Shown piece by piece: positions 1-5,246 of a stretch of 5,356 nt of DNA. A program made the position numbers and the translations under genes. Source of the DNA: SIG607 sp045655165 (GTDB lineage: Bacteria; Bacillota; Clostridia; Oscillospirales; Acutalibacteraceae); assembly GCA_045655165.1 (NCBI GenBank), contig JAZOOT010000061.1, positions 1 through 5,356 on the forward strand, read 5' to 3'. Under the pieces are notes generated by a model that ran no database searches, was not told the DNA's origin, and saw only the letters and a list, made by a program, of their open reading frames with translations. Within the stretch, counting starts at the first letter, position 1. Every line of letters begins with the position of its first letter.

Positions 1-17
1 AACTGCTGCGGTTTGCT

Positions 18-1391
18 TTATTTCAACATACTGTTTATATATTTAATTTGATTTTCTACCGAAGATGAACTTGTTCCGCCTTCGCTTATACGCTTATTCA
101 TGCAATTATCAAGGTTAATTGCTTCAAAAAGGTCGTTTTCAAAAATACTGTCATACTGTTTATACTCATTTAACGACAGTTCTTCAAGCACTTTTCCGTT
201 TTTAATGCAATCACCCACAATACTGCCCGAAATTTTATATGCGGTTCTAAAAGGCATACCCTTTTTAACCATATAATCGGCTAAATCGGTAGCATTTATA
301 AACCCCTTTTGCGCAGCTGTTCGCATATTATCGATAAGCACTGTCATTGTGCTAATCATTCCGTTCATAACCGGCAAGCATTTATTTATTGTATCAACCG
401 CATCAAAAACACTTTCTTTATCTTCTTGCATATCTTTGTTATAAGCAAGAGGAAGACCTTTTAAAACCGTTAAAAGCGCAATTAAATCGCCATAAACTCT
501 GCCCGTTTTTCCGCGAATAAGTTCGGCCATATCGGAATTTTTCTTTTGTGGCATAATTGAAGAGCCGGTTGTATAATCATCGCTTAGTTCCACAAACTTA
601 AACTCCCAACTTGTCCAAAGCACAATTTCTTCGCAAAAGCGCGAAAGATGCATCATAACAAGCGATAAATCGCTAACCAATTCCACACAAAAATCACGGT
701 CAGATACACCGTCAAGCGAATTAAGACAAATATTTTCCATTCCAAGCAATTTTGCTTCGTATCGGCGGTCAGTGTTATAAGTTGTTCCTGCAAGCGCGCA
801 ACAGCCAATAGGCGATACATCAATGCGTTTTTTGCAGTCAGTAAGTCGGTCAATATCCCTTAAAAACATAAAGGCATATGCCAAGAGATGATGAGCAAAA
901 GAAACAGGTTGAGCGCGTTGCAAATGGGTGTACCCCGGCATAATGCAATCTTTATACAATCCTGCTTTTTCGGTAAGAGTTTTCACCAAAGTTACCAACT
1001 GATTTATTATTGCTTCGGTTTCATCTTTTAAGTAAAGACGCATATCCAAAGCAACTTGGTCGTTACGGCTTCTTGCGGTGTGCAGTTTTTTACCCGCATC
1101 ACCAATACGGTTTGTAAGTTCCTGTTCAACAAACATATGAATATCTTCACAGTTCATATCAAACTCTAGATTTCCGTTTTCTAAATCAGTTAAAATACCG
1201 TCAAGGCCATCAATTATTTGTTCTTTTTCATTTTCGGAAATTATATTACAGGCAGAAAGCATAGCGGCATGTGCCATACTTCCTTTTATGTCTTGCTTAT
1301 AAAGTTTTTTATCAAAATGAATTGATGAGTTAAAGTCGTCTGCCAACTGGTTTACAATACCATCGGTGCGACCTGCCCACATTTTAGCCAT
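18..1391 (-). CDS. argH: Argininosuccinate lyase
   Basis: Cytoplasmic enzyme that splits argininosuccinate into arginine and fumarate, the last step of arginine synthesis. The 457-residue product has the usual family length and all the main motifs of the fumarase/aspartase superfamily: HTARSRNDQ at about 104-112, GYTHLQRAQP at 153-162 with the conserved His156, the ALAGTTY block near 199-205, and the signature loop GSSIMPQKKN at 276-285, which carries the catalytic serine. Translation starts at ATG 1391, 8 bases after an imperfect Shine-Dalgarno AAGGCGAG (1400-1407). The Met at codon 4 is a less likely alternative. The gene begins 18 bases after the stop of the ABC ATPase gene on the same strand, so it is probably the fourth gene of the transporter operon. 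Only 17 bases follow its stop, so a terminator or further genes such as argG cannot be seen. The identification is firm; joint transcription is inferred from spacing. Confidence 0.97.
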   Translation of the reverse strand: MAKMWAGRTDGIVNQLADDFNSSIHFDKKLYKQDIKGSMAHAAMLSACNIISENEKEQIIDGLDGILTDLENGNLEFDMNCEDIHMFVEQELTNRIGDAGKKLHTARSRNDQVALDMRLYLKDETEAIINQLVTLVKTLTEKAGLYKDCIMPGYTHLQRAQPVSFAHHLLAYAFMFLRDIDRLTDCKKRIDVSPIGCCALAGTTYNTDRRYEAKLLGMENICLNSLDGVSDRDFCVELVSDLSLVMMHLSRFCEEIVLWTSWEFKFVELSDDYTTGSSIMPQKKNSDMAELIRGKTGRVYGDLIALLTVLKGLPLAYNKDMQEDKESVFDAVDTINKCLPVMNGMISTMTVLIDNMRTAAQKGFINATDLADYMVKKGMPFRTAYKISGSIVGDCIKNGKVLEELSLNEYKQYDSIFENDLFEAINLDNCMNKRISEGGTSSSSVENQIKYINSMLK

Positions 1392-1409
1392 TTAATTCAC
1401 TCGCCTTAT

Positions 1410-2207
1410 TTATAAAACTTTTGAAAGGAATTCTTTAAGGCGTTCAGATTTAGGGTTGCCAAAGAATTCTTCGGGTGTTCCCTCTTCAACTATTACGCCT
1501 TCATCAATAAAAATAATTCTATCTGCAACTTCACGCGCAAATCCCATTTCGTGTGTTACGCAAAACATTGTCATACCGCTTTTTGCAAGTTCTTTCATAA
1601 CCTCTAAAACTTCGCCAACCATTTCAGGGTCAAGCGCACTTGTAGGTTCATCAAAAAGCATAACGTCGGGGTTCATTGCAAGTGCGCGAACAATAGCAAC
1701 ACGCTGTTTTTGACCACCCGAAAGCATTGCGGGATAAACATTTGCCTTTTCTTCAAGGCCTACTTTTTTAAGAAGTTCGTAAGCATTGTCTTCAATTTCT
1801 TTTTTAACGATATTTAACGGTTTTAAATCATTTTCTTCATATGTTTTTTTAAAAAACTTGTTTAATTGTGCTTTTCTTCGTTTATTTTTAACAACATAAA
1901 GTGGGGCAAGCATTATGTTTTGCAAAACAGTTTTATTGTTAAACAAATTAAAATGCTGAAAAACCATACCAATTTTTTGGCGGTGAACGTTAATATCAAC
2001 CGACATATCGGCAAGGTCAACACCATGGAAAAAGATATTGCCAGAAGTTGGGTCTTCCATACAGTTAAGGCAACGCAAAAATGTTGATTTACCAGAACCC
2101 GAAGGGCCTAAAATTACAACTTTTTCGCCCTTTTCAATTTTAATGCTAATACCGTTTAATACAGTTAAATCGCCATAGCATTTCTTTAAATTAACGGTTT
2201 CTATCAC
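1410..2207 (-). CDS. Polar amino-acid ABC transporter ATP-binding protein (GlnQ/HisP type)
   Basis: Membrane-associated ATPase subunit that powers the amino-acid importer encoded around it. All motifs are present in order: Walker A GPSGSGKST (34-42), Q-loop VFQHFNLF (82-89), signature LSGGQ (162-166), Walker B VMLFDE (182-187), D-loop SALD (190-193) and H-loop His219 in CVTHEMGFA. These match the polar amino-acid family (GlnQ, HisP, ArtP). At 265 residues it is about 25 longer than the usual 240 or so. The extra length is a Lys/Arg-rich stretch at about 106-135, between the Q-loop and the signature. The start is GTG at 2207, not ATG. It lies inside the end of the permease gene, a 17-base overlap that suggests translational coupling. 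An AAGGAG site lies 11 bases upstream (2219-2224), and a closer AAGGA lies at 2211-2215. Substrate specificity is set by the binding protein, so no gene symbol is given. Confidence 0.95.
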   Translation of the reverse strand: MIETVNLKKCYGDLTVLNGISIKIEKGEKVVILGPSGSGKSTFLRCLNCMEDPTSGNIFFHGVDLADMSVDINVHRQKIGMVFQHFNLFNNKTVLQNIMLAPLYVVKNKRRKAQLNKFFKKTYEENDLKPLNIVKKEIEDNAYELLKKVGLEEKANVYPAMLSGGQKQRVAIVRALAMNPDVMLFDEPTSALDPEMVGEVLEVMKELAKSGMTMFCVTHEMGFAREVADRIIFIDEGVIVEEGTPEEFFGNPKSERLKEFLSKVL

Positions 2208-2901
2208 TTTTCCTTAAGCTCCTTTCCATAATTTTAATTCCCCACGAAATAAGAAGTACCAATACCATATAAACAACTGCCATAGCAAGGTAAGGCACAA
2301 AATATTCATAACGAACGTTACCAATTTCGGTAAAGGTTTTATACAAATCGGTTGCGGCAACAAAACTTACAACCGAAGTGTCTTTAATTAACGCAATAAA
2401 TTCGTTGCCAAGAGTTGGTAAAATGTTTTTTATTGCCTGCGGAATAACAATTTTAAGCATTGCCGCAGAATAGCTTAAGCCAACCGCACGGGCGGCTTCC
2501 AACTGACCGCTATCTACCGATAAAACACCACCGCGCATTATTTCAGAAACATATGCGGCGCTGTTTAAGCCGAAAACAATTATACTTGTATTAAGTGATG
2601 AAATTGAAACACCGAAAAGCGGCCAAAGAACGTAATAGGAAATAAGCAACTGCACAACAAGAGGTGTTCCGCGAAAGAAACCAACATATACTGTGCAAAT
2701 TTTATCTAAAATTCGGGGTATAAGTTTGTATTTTGGCATTACTTTAATAGCACCGATTACCGTACCCAAAACAATACCTATTAACAAACCAATAACAGCA
2801 ATTAAAAGTGTATTAACAAGGCCTACCGAAATAACCCTTTTCCATCCGCCACGTTCAAAAAAGAGTTCGCAGAAGACGCTGAATTTATTTGCAAAATCCA
2901 T
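2191..2901 (-). CDS. Polar amino-acid ABC transporter permease (HisM/ArtQ type)
   Basis: Integral membrane subunit forming the translocation path of the amino-acid importer. The 236-residue protein is of normal length for the HisM/GlnP family (binding-protein-dependent transport inner membrane component). The hydrophobic stretches fit about five helices: roughly 24-51, 67-97 (probably broken), 104-120, 160-185 and 204-225. FFRGTPLVVQLL (75-86) is the conserved block before the core. The cytoplasmic EAA loop that docks onto the ATPase is clear at about 135-162 (EAARAVGLS, later IPQAIKN, then ILP). Only one permease gene is present, so a homodimer is likely, as in many Gram-positive importers; this is inference. 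The start is ATG 2901 with an AAAGGGA ribosome site a few bases upstream. Its 3' end overlaps the ATPase gene by 17 bases. The gene is separated from the upstream binding-protein gene by 82 bases holding a hairpin. Confidence 0.95.
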   Translation of the reverse strand: MDFANKFSVFCELFFERGGWKRVISVGLVNTLLIAVIGLLIGIVLGTVIGAIKVMPKYKLIPRILDKICTVYVGFFRGTPLVVQLLISYYVLWPLFGVSISSLNTSIIVFGLNSAAYVSEIMRGGVLSVDSGQLEAARAVGLSYSAAMLKIVIPQAIKNILPTLGNEFIALIKDTSVVSFVAATDLYKTFTEIGNVRYEYFVPYLAMAVVYMVLVLLISWGIKIMERSLRKSDRNR

Positions 2902-2928
2902 ATTTTTCCCTTTCTAATAACGCTTAAA

Positions 2929-2957
2929 TGCCTTTGGAGGACGGACCCCCAAAGGCA
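2929..2957 (-). promoter_or_regulatory. Intercistronic hairpin between binding protein and permease
   Basis: A 12-bp inverted repeat (2929-2940 and 2946-2957) encloses a 5-base loop. Read as minus-strand RNA, every position pairs, including one G-U: UGCCUUUGGGGG with CCUCCAAAGGCA. Read as plus-strand RNA the same position is an A-C mismatch, so the structure fits the operon's own transcript. It is followed by AUUUAAG, not a long U tract, so it looks like a partial terminator or an mRNA-stabilising stem, not a full stop. Such stems between the binding-protein gene and the membrane genes are well known in ABC importer operons, where they keep the binding protein in excess (the malE-malF intercistronic case is an example). 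The role here is inferred. Confidence 0.7.
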
Positions 2958-2983
2958 CATAAAAAAGCTTAGTTAAAAACAAA

Positions 2984-3826
2984 TTAACCGTTAATTTTTG
3001 CGGAAATTGCTTTTGCAGGACCGTTATCAGCAATAACATATGTAACTTGACCTTGCTGCATAGCGGTAATCGCCAAAGCAACGTATTTGTAAGGTGCGGC
3101 TTCTGCAGTTAAACCGTCGAAACCGTAGTCGGCATCACCTTTAATATAAAGTTCGCCTGTTGTACCCTGCTGACAGCCAACCTTTGTATCTGCGCCAAGT
3201 TTTGCCAAAATAGCAGCAACTTCTTCGCCTGTTTTGCATTCATCAAAAGTGGTGTCATCAGCTTTAGTAATAACAACCTGAGAAGCATTGTAGTAAGAAT
3301 CAGAGAATGTAACAACCTTCTGGCGTTCGGGAGTTACGGAAAGACCTGCCATAGCAATATCGCAAATACCGGACTGAACAGAGTTTACAACTGCGTCAAA
3401 GTCCATATCTTGAATAACGAGTTCAAGATTTAATTCTTGTGCAAGGTAGTAAGCAATTTCAAGGTCAACGCCCGAATATTTGCCGTTTTGGTCAACCATT
3501 TCAAAGGGTTCAAAGCCAGTGCTTGTTGCTACAACCAACTGGTCCTTGCTTGTATCAAGAGCAGCGGAAGTGATTTCAAGCGGAGTGCCATCGCCAAAGT
3601 AGTTATTGCAAATTTCATCAAATTTGCCGTTTCCTTTAATTTTAGCAAGGAAAGCGTTTACTTTGCCCAAAAAATCGGTTTCTTCCTTTGCAACAGCAAA
3701 TGCATATTCTTCAGCACTTAAAGCAAGGTCAATAACCTTAACCTTATTAGCGCCTGCAGAACCGCAACCTGCGAAGCAAGAGATTGCTAAAAGTAGAACT
3801 AAAACAACTGATAATACTTTTTTCAT
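2984..3826 (-). CDS. Circularly permuted family-3 amino-acid-binding lipoprotein
   Basis: Extracellular lipid-anchored receptor that captures a polar amino acid for the downstream permease and ATPase. The 280-residue product starts with a lipoprotein signal: MKK, a hydrophobic run, then lipobox FAGC with Cys21 as the lipidated residue. Residues 29-78 (IDLALSAEEYAFAV to KFDEICNNYFG) match the segment that normally ends SBP_bac_3 proteins. A linker (79-95) follows, then the normal family beginning at 96-111 (LVVATSTGFEPFE), the ligand-binding block SVTPERQ with Arg168, FSDSYYNASQ, QQGTTGE, and finally VIADNGPAKA with Asp267. The protein stops at residue 280, where the closing segment would normally begin. 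Arg168 and Asp267 are the expected carboxylate and amine ligands by family analogy. The start is ATG 3826, 8 bases from a perfect GGAGG; a TTG at 3841 overlaps that site and is not the start. Function is firm at family level; substrate is unknown. Confidence 0.94.
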   Translation of the reverse strand: MKKVLSVVLVLLLAISCFAGCGSAGANKVKVIDLALSAEEYAFAVAKEETDFLGKVNAFLAKIKGNGKFDEICNNYFGDGTPLEITSAALDTSKDQLVVATSTGFEPFEMVDQNGKYSGVDLEIAYYLAQELNLELVIQDMDFDAVVNSVQSGICDIAMAGLSVTPERQKVVTFSDSYYNASQVVITKADDTTFDECKTGEEVAAILAKLGADTKVGCQQGTTGELYIKGDADYGFDGLTAEAAPYKYVALAITAMQQGQVTYVIADNGPAKAISAKING

Positions 3827-3834
3827 TTTTGTGT

Positions 3835-3839
3835 CCTCC
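3835..3839 (-). promoter_or_regulatory. Ribosome binding site that fixes the binding-protein start
   Basis: On the minus strand this reads GGAGG and lies 8 bases before ATG 3826, an ideal distance. A longer frame opening at TTG 3841 would begin within this site and add five residues (MEDTK) ahead of the signal peptide MKK. The ATG start is therefore preferred. Confidence 0.85.
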
Positions 3840-3864
3840 AAAAATTTATTTTTAGGATGTTCAT

Positions 3865-3893
3865 ATCATAACACCAAATAAATAAAAATGCAA
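3865..3893 (-). promoter_or_regulatory. Sigma-A-type promoter for the transporter-argH operon
   Basis: On the minus strand, TTGCAT (-35, 3888-3893) and TATGAT (-10, 3865-3870) are separated by exactly 17 bases. Transcription would begin near 3858, giving a leader of about 30 bases before ATG 3826. The -35 box coincides with one of the ATGCA/TGCAT motifs repeated through the adjacent region, which would suit repression by a protein binding that motif. Confidence 0.7.
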
Positions 3894-4007
3894 GTGTTTT
3901 TTTAAAATTTTTGCATTTTTTTGCGTTTTTGTCACCTTAATCGCCTTTTTTATTGCATATTTTTGTGCATATTTTAATTTTTATGCAATTATATGCAAAC
4001 TATGCAC
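3888..4007. promoter_or_regulatory. Cluster of ATGCA/TGCAT half-sites, candidate operator region
   Basis: This stretch lies between the two divergent promoters and is extremely AT-rich. It contains ATGCA at 3888, 3983, 3993 and 4002, and TGCAT at 3912, 3954 and 3966. Perfect inverted pairs can be drawn: ATTGCATA (3952-3959) with TATGCAAT (3982-3989), TTGCATAT (3953-3960) with ATATGCAA (3991-3998), and GTGCATA (3965-3971) with TATGCAC (4001-4007). The three right-hand copies are 10 and 9 bases apart, close to one helical turn. This suggests cooperative binding of a regulator, possibly an ArgR-type protein given the downstream argH. No known operator consensus is matched with certainty, and chance repetition in AT-rich DNA is not excluded. 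No gene was found in the wider 3842-4094 region. Confidence 0.4.
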
Positions 4008-4038
4008 TTTTTTGGAACAATTTGTATTATATATGTTC

Positions 4039-4068
4039 TTGATATTTGCGTTATGTATATGATATAAT
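4039..4068 (+). promoter_or_regulatory. Sigma-A-type promoter for smpB
   Basis: TTGATA (-35, 4039-4044) and a perfect TATAAT (-10, 4063-4068) are 18 bases apart. The start of transcription would fall near 4075, giving a short leader of about 20 bases that contains the smpB ribosome binding site GGAGGTGA (4083-4090). Confidence 0.8.
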
Positions 4069-4094
4069 ATACCTACCGTTTTGGAGGTGATTTA

Positions 4095-4556
4095 ATGTCG
4101 GAGAACACAAAAACTATTGCAACAAACAAAAAAGCGTTTTTTGAATACTTTGTAAAAGAATCTCTTGAAGCCGGCATTGAATTAACCGGCACGGAAATAA
4201 AATCGGTACGCGCGGGTAATATTAACCTTAAAGACGCGTGGTGCAGTATTGATGGTGGCGAACTTATTATTAAGCAAATGCACATTAGCCCTTACGAATT
4301 TGGCAACCGCTTTAATAAAGACCCAATAAGACCAAGACGGCTTTTAGTTCACAAAAAAGAAGCAATGCGGCTTTTGGGGTTAATAAAGCAGCAGGGTTTA
4401 ACCCTTATTCCCCTTTCGGTTTATTTTAAAGGTTCGCTGGTTAAGGTGCAGGTTGGTGTTTGCCAAGGTAAAAAACTTTATGACAAACGCGCCGAGGCAG
4501 CAAAAAAAGCCGCGAACCGAACTATTGACCGCGCCTTGAAAGAGCAAAATAGATAA
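4095..4556 (+). CDS. smpB: SsrA-binding protein SmpB
   Basis: RNA-binding partner of tmRNA in trans-translation. It binds the tRNA-like domain of ssrA RNA, delivers it with EF-Tu to stalled ribosomes, and its tail enters the empty mRNA channel. The 153-residue length is standard. Family features are the N-terminal core NKKAFFEYFV (11-20), the GIELTGTEIKSVRAG block (27-41), ISPYEFGN (64-71), the beta-barrel strand LIPLSVYF (104-111), and the conserved GKKLYDKR (125-132) followed by a basic tail (133-153) expected to become helical in the ribosome. The start at ATG 4095 is supported by GGAGGTGA 4 bases upstream and a strong promoter. The tmRNA gene lies 275 bases downstream on the same strand, the classical arrangement. 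Identification is secure. Confidence 0.98.
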   Translation: MSENTKTIATNKKAFFEYFVKESLEAGIELTGTEIKSVRAGNINLKDAWCSIDGGELIIKQMHISPYEFGNRFNKDPIRPRRLLVHKKEAMRLLGLIKQQGLTLIPLSVYFKGSLVKVQVGVCQGKKLYDKRAEAAKKAANRTIDRALKEQNR

Positions 4557-4573
4557 GCAAATACGAATAACCC

Positions 4574-4699
4574 AAATCTGCTCTAAACAGCATAATTTCG
4601 GCTCTTTTCGGTTTGTCGTCGTTTGTAGGCGACGGCCTTACAAACTTCTTCGCACCAAAAATCGCTCAAAATTCTACTCGTTTAGAGTCGCAGAATTTT
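4574..4699. repeat. Near-palindromic element of about 126 bp (MITE-like), possible smpB 3' hairpin
   Basis: The two halves of this intergenic block are imperfect reverse complements along their whole length. Paired blocks from outside inward are AAATCTG (4574-4580) with CAGAATTT (4691-4698), CTCTAAAC (4581-4588) with GTTTAGAG (4680-4687), AATTT (4594-4598) with AAATT (4669-4673), TTTTCGG (4605-4611) with CCAAAAA (4655-4661, one mismatch), and GTTTGTAGGC (4621-4630) with GCCTTACAAAC (4635-4645, one bulged base). The loop at the centre is GACG. The right end also folds by itself (AAAATTCTACTC 4668-4679 with GAGT 4685-4688 and AGAATTTT 4692-4699). It has no coding potential. Size and symmetry fit a miniature inverted-repeat element. 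No target-site duplication is obvious and the exact ends are uncertain. It begins 17 bases after the smpB stop, so its RNA may also act as a terminator or stabiliser. Confidence 0.6.
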
Positions 4700-4713
4700 A
4701 AAGAGGTGAATTT

Positions 4714-4831
4714 TTGACTGTGCGCGGCAAAAACACAGTTAATCCTTTGTGGATTAACGAGTATTTTAACAATGCAAAGGCGAAAATTCTCCCTTTAAAA
4801 TCAGGTTCGGATTATTCGCATTTGCTTATAT
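4714..4831 (+). promoter_or_regulatory. Leader and probable promoter region of tmRNA, with two overlapping dyads
   Basis: Non-coding region just before the mature tmRNA 5' end. It contains ACTGTG (4717-4722) with CACAGT (4734-4739), overlapping GTTAATCC (4738-4745) with GGATTAAC (4751-4758). A possible promoter is TTGACT (4714-4719) with a weak GTTAAT (4738-4743) 18 bases on. A second -10-like TAAAAT lies at 4796-4801 without a good -35. Neither is convincing alone. Processing of the tmRNA 5' end, normally by RNase P, would remove the leader. Confidence 0.35.
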
Positions 4832-5177
4832 GGGGGCGTAAAGGTTTCGACAGGAATTTTGAAGCATGGGAAGCGAGCGGCGGTGTGGGACCGCCTTAAA
4901 ACTCACAATTTTAAAAATTAAACGACAACAATAAAGTTGGTCTTGCTGCTTAATTAAGCAGCCGTCCGACCAAAGAATACCGCGGCTTTGCGAGGGCGTC
5001 ATTTAGCGGTGCACATGAACGGAAAGCCGCCCATCTTTCCGTCACGACTTTGGGCTACCAAGCGCAGCAGGGTGATATTTCCCGTCTGTGCAAGGGAACG
5101 TAAACAAGTATCTGCGCTCGGAGATGCCTGTGTGAATAAATTTTTGGACAGGGGTTCGACTCCCCTCGCCTCCACCA
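4832..5177 (+). ncRNA. ssrA: tmRNA (transfer-messenger RNA)
   Basis: RNA that acts first as alanyl-tRNA and then as mRNA to release stalled ribosomes and tag the unfinished protein for degradation. The 346-base one-piece molecule has the expected parts. The acceptor stem is GGGGGCG (4832-4838) with CGCCTCC (5167-5173), including the G3-U70 pair recognised by alanyl-tRNA synthetase. The T arm is AGGGG, loop TTCGACT, CCCCT (5150-5166). The discriminator A is 5174 and CCA is encoded at 5175-5177. Long helix P2 has GCAT (4864) with ATGC (5124) and CGAGC (4874) with GCTCG (5116). Pseudoknot PK1 has GGCGGT/ACCGCC (4879-4895) with loop GTGGG pairing CTCAC (4902-4906). Helix 5 surrounds the tag stop (TTGGTC 4937 with GACCAA 4968). 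A further stem, GCGGCTTT/AAAGCCGC (4982-5030), begins the PK2-PK4 region. A strong terminator follows directly. Confidence 0.97.
4918..4953 (+). other. tmRNA proteolysis-tag reading frame
   Basis: The frame ending in GCT GCT TAA (stop 4951-4953) encodes NDNNKVGLAA, close to the usual NDENYALAA pattern with a hydrophobic LAA end for ClpXP-type proteases. The stop sits in helix 5, where GCTGCTTAA and TTAAGCAGC form a perfect 18-base palindrome (4945-4962), and a second TAA follows at 4955-4957. The resume codon is unclear. With the 11-base spacing from PK1 recalled for E. coli it would be TTA (Leu, 4918-4920). The upstream in-frame TAA at 4912-4914 leaves only AAA, TTA or AAC as possible first codons, so there is no Ala or Gly resume codon. 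Confidence 0.75.
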
Positions 5178-5207
5178 AAAACCCTCGTTCTTATGAATGA
5201 GGGTTTT
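5178..5207. terminator. Intrinsic terminator after tmRNA, probably bidirectional
   Basis: AAAACCCTC (5178-5186) pairs with GAGGGTTTT (5199-5207). The stem continues inward with a G-U and three Watson-Crick pairs around a TTAT loop, giving 13 bp in all. The plus strand reads GGGTTTT immediately after the tmRNA CCA end. The minus strand reads GAGGGTTTTT and would stop the gene entering from the right edge. Confidence 0.88.
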
Positions 5208-5212
5208 ACTTA

Positions 5213-5246
5213 TTCACTACTAACTTTTCACTCTTCACTTTTCACT
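5213..5246. repeat. TTCACT heptad repeat
   Basis: TTCACT occurs at 5213, 5227, 5234 and 5241. The last three are spaced exactly 7 bases apart and the first is 14 bases away. On the minus strand it reads as AGTGAA units. It overlaps the stop codon of the gene entering from the right, so it forms that protein's last residues. Confidence 0.6.

Noticed and set aside
653..853. Minus-strand 66-codon frame inside argH, and similar opposite-strand or alternative frames inside the ABC genes
   Set aside because: They lie entirely inside genes with strong family matches and have no ribosome site or recognisable product.
2958..2983. Possibility that the binding protein is truncated by a nonsense or frameshift mutation and that its normal C terminus follows
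   Set aside because: Only a few dozen AT-rich bases and the hairpin lie between the stop and the permease gene, with no remnant of the closing segment. That segment is present intact at the N terminus instead.
3827..3841. Extended start (TTG 3841) for the binding protein
   Set aside because: It overlaps the Shine-Dalgarno GGAGG that serves ATG 3826, and would place MEDTK before a standard lipoprotein signal peptide.
4714..4899. Frame of 61 codons starting at TTG with an AGAGGTGA-like site upstream
   Set aside because: It starts in the tmRNA leader and runs 68 bases into the mature tmRNA, across its acceptor strand and PK1. The product is not recognisable, and structural RNA explains the sequence.
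4988..5200. Frame of 70 codons on the plus strand
   Set aside because: It lies almost wholly inside the tmRNA and reads through its T arm, CCA end and terminator, so it is a chance frame.
5213..5246. CRISPR-like array from the repeated TTCACT
   Set aside because: Units are only 6-7 bases long with no spacers; it is a simple tandem repeat.
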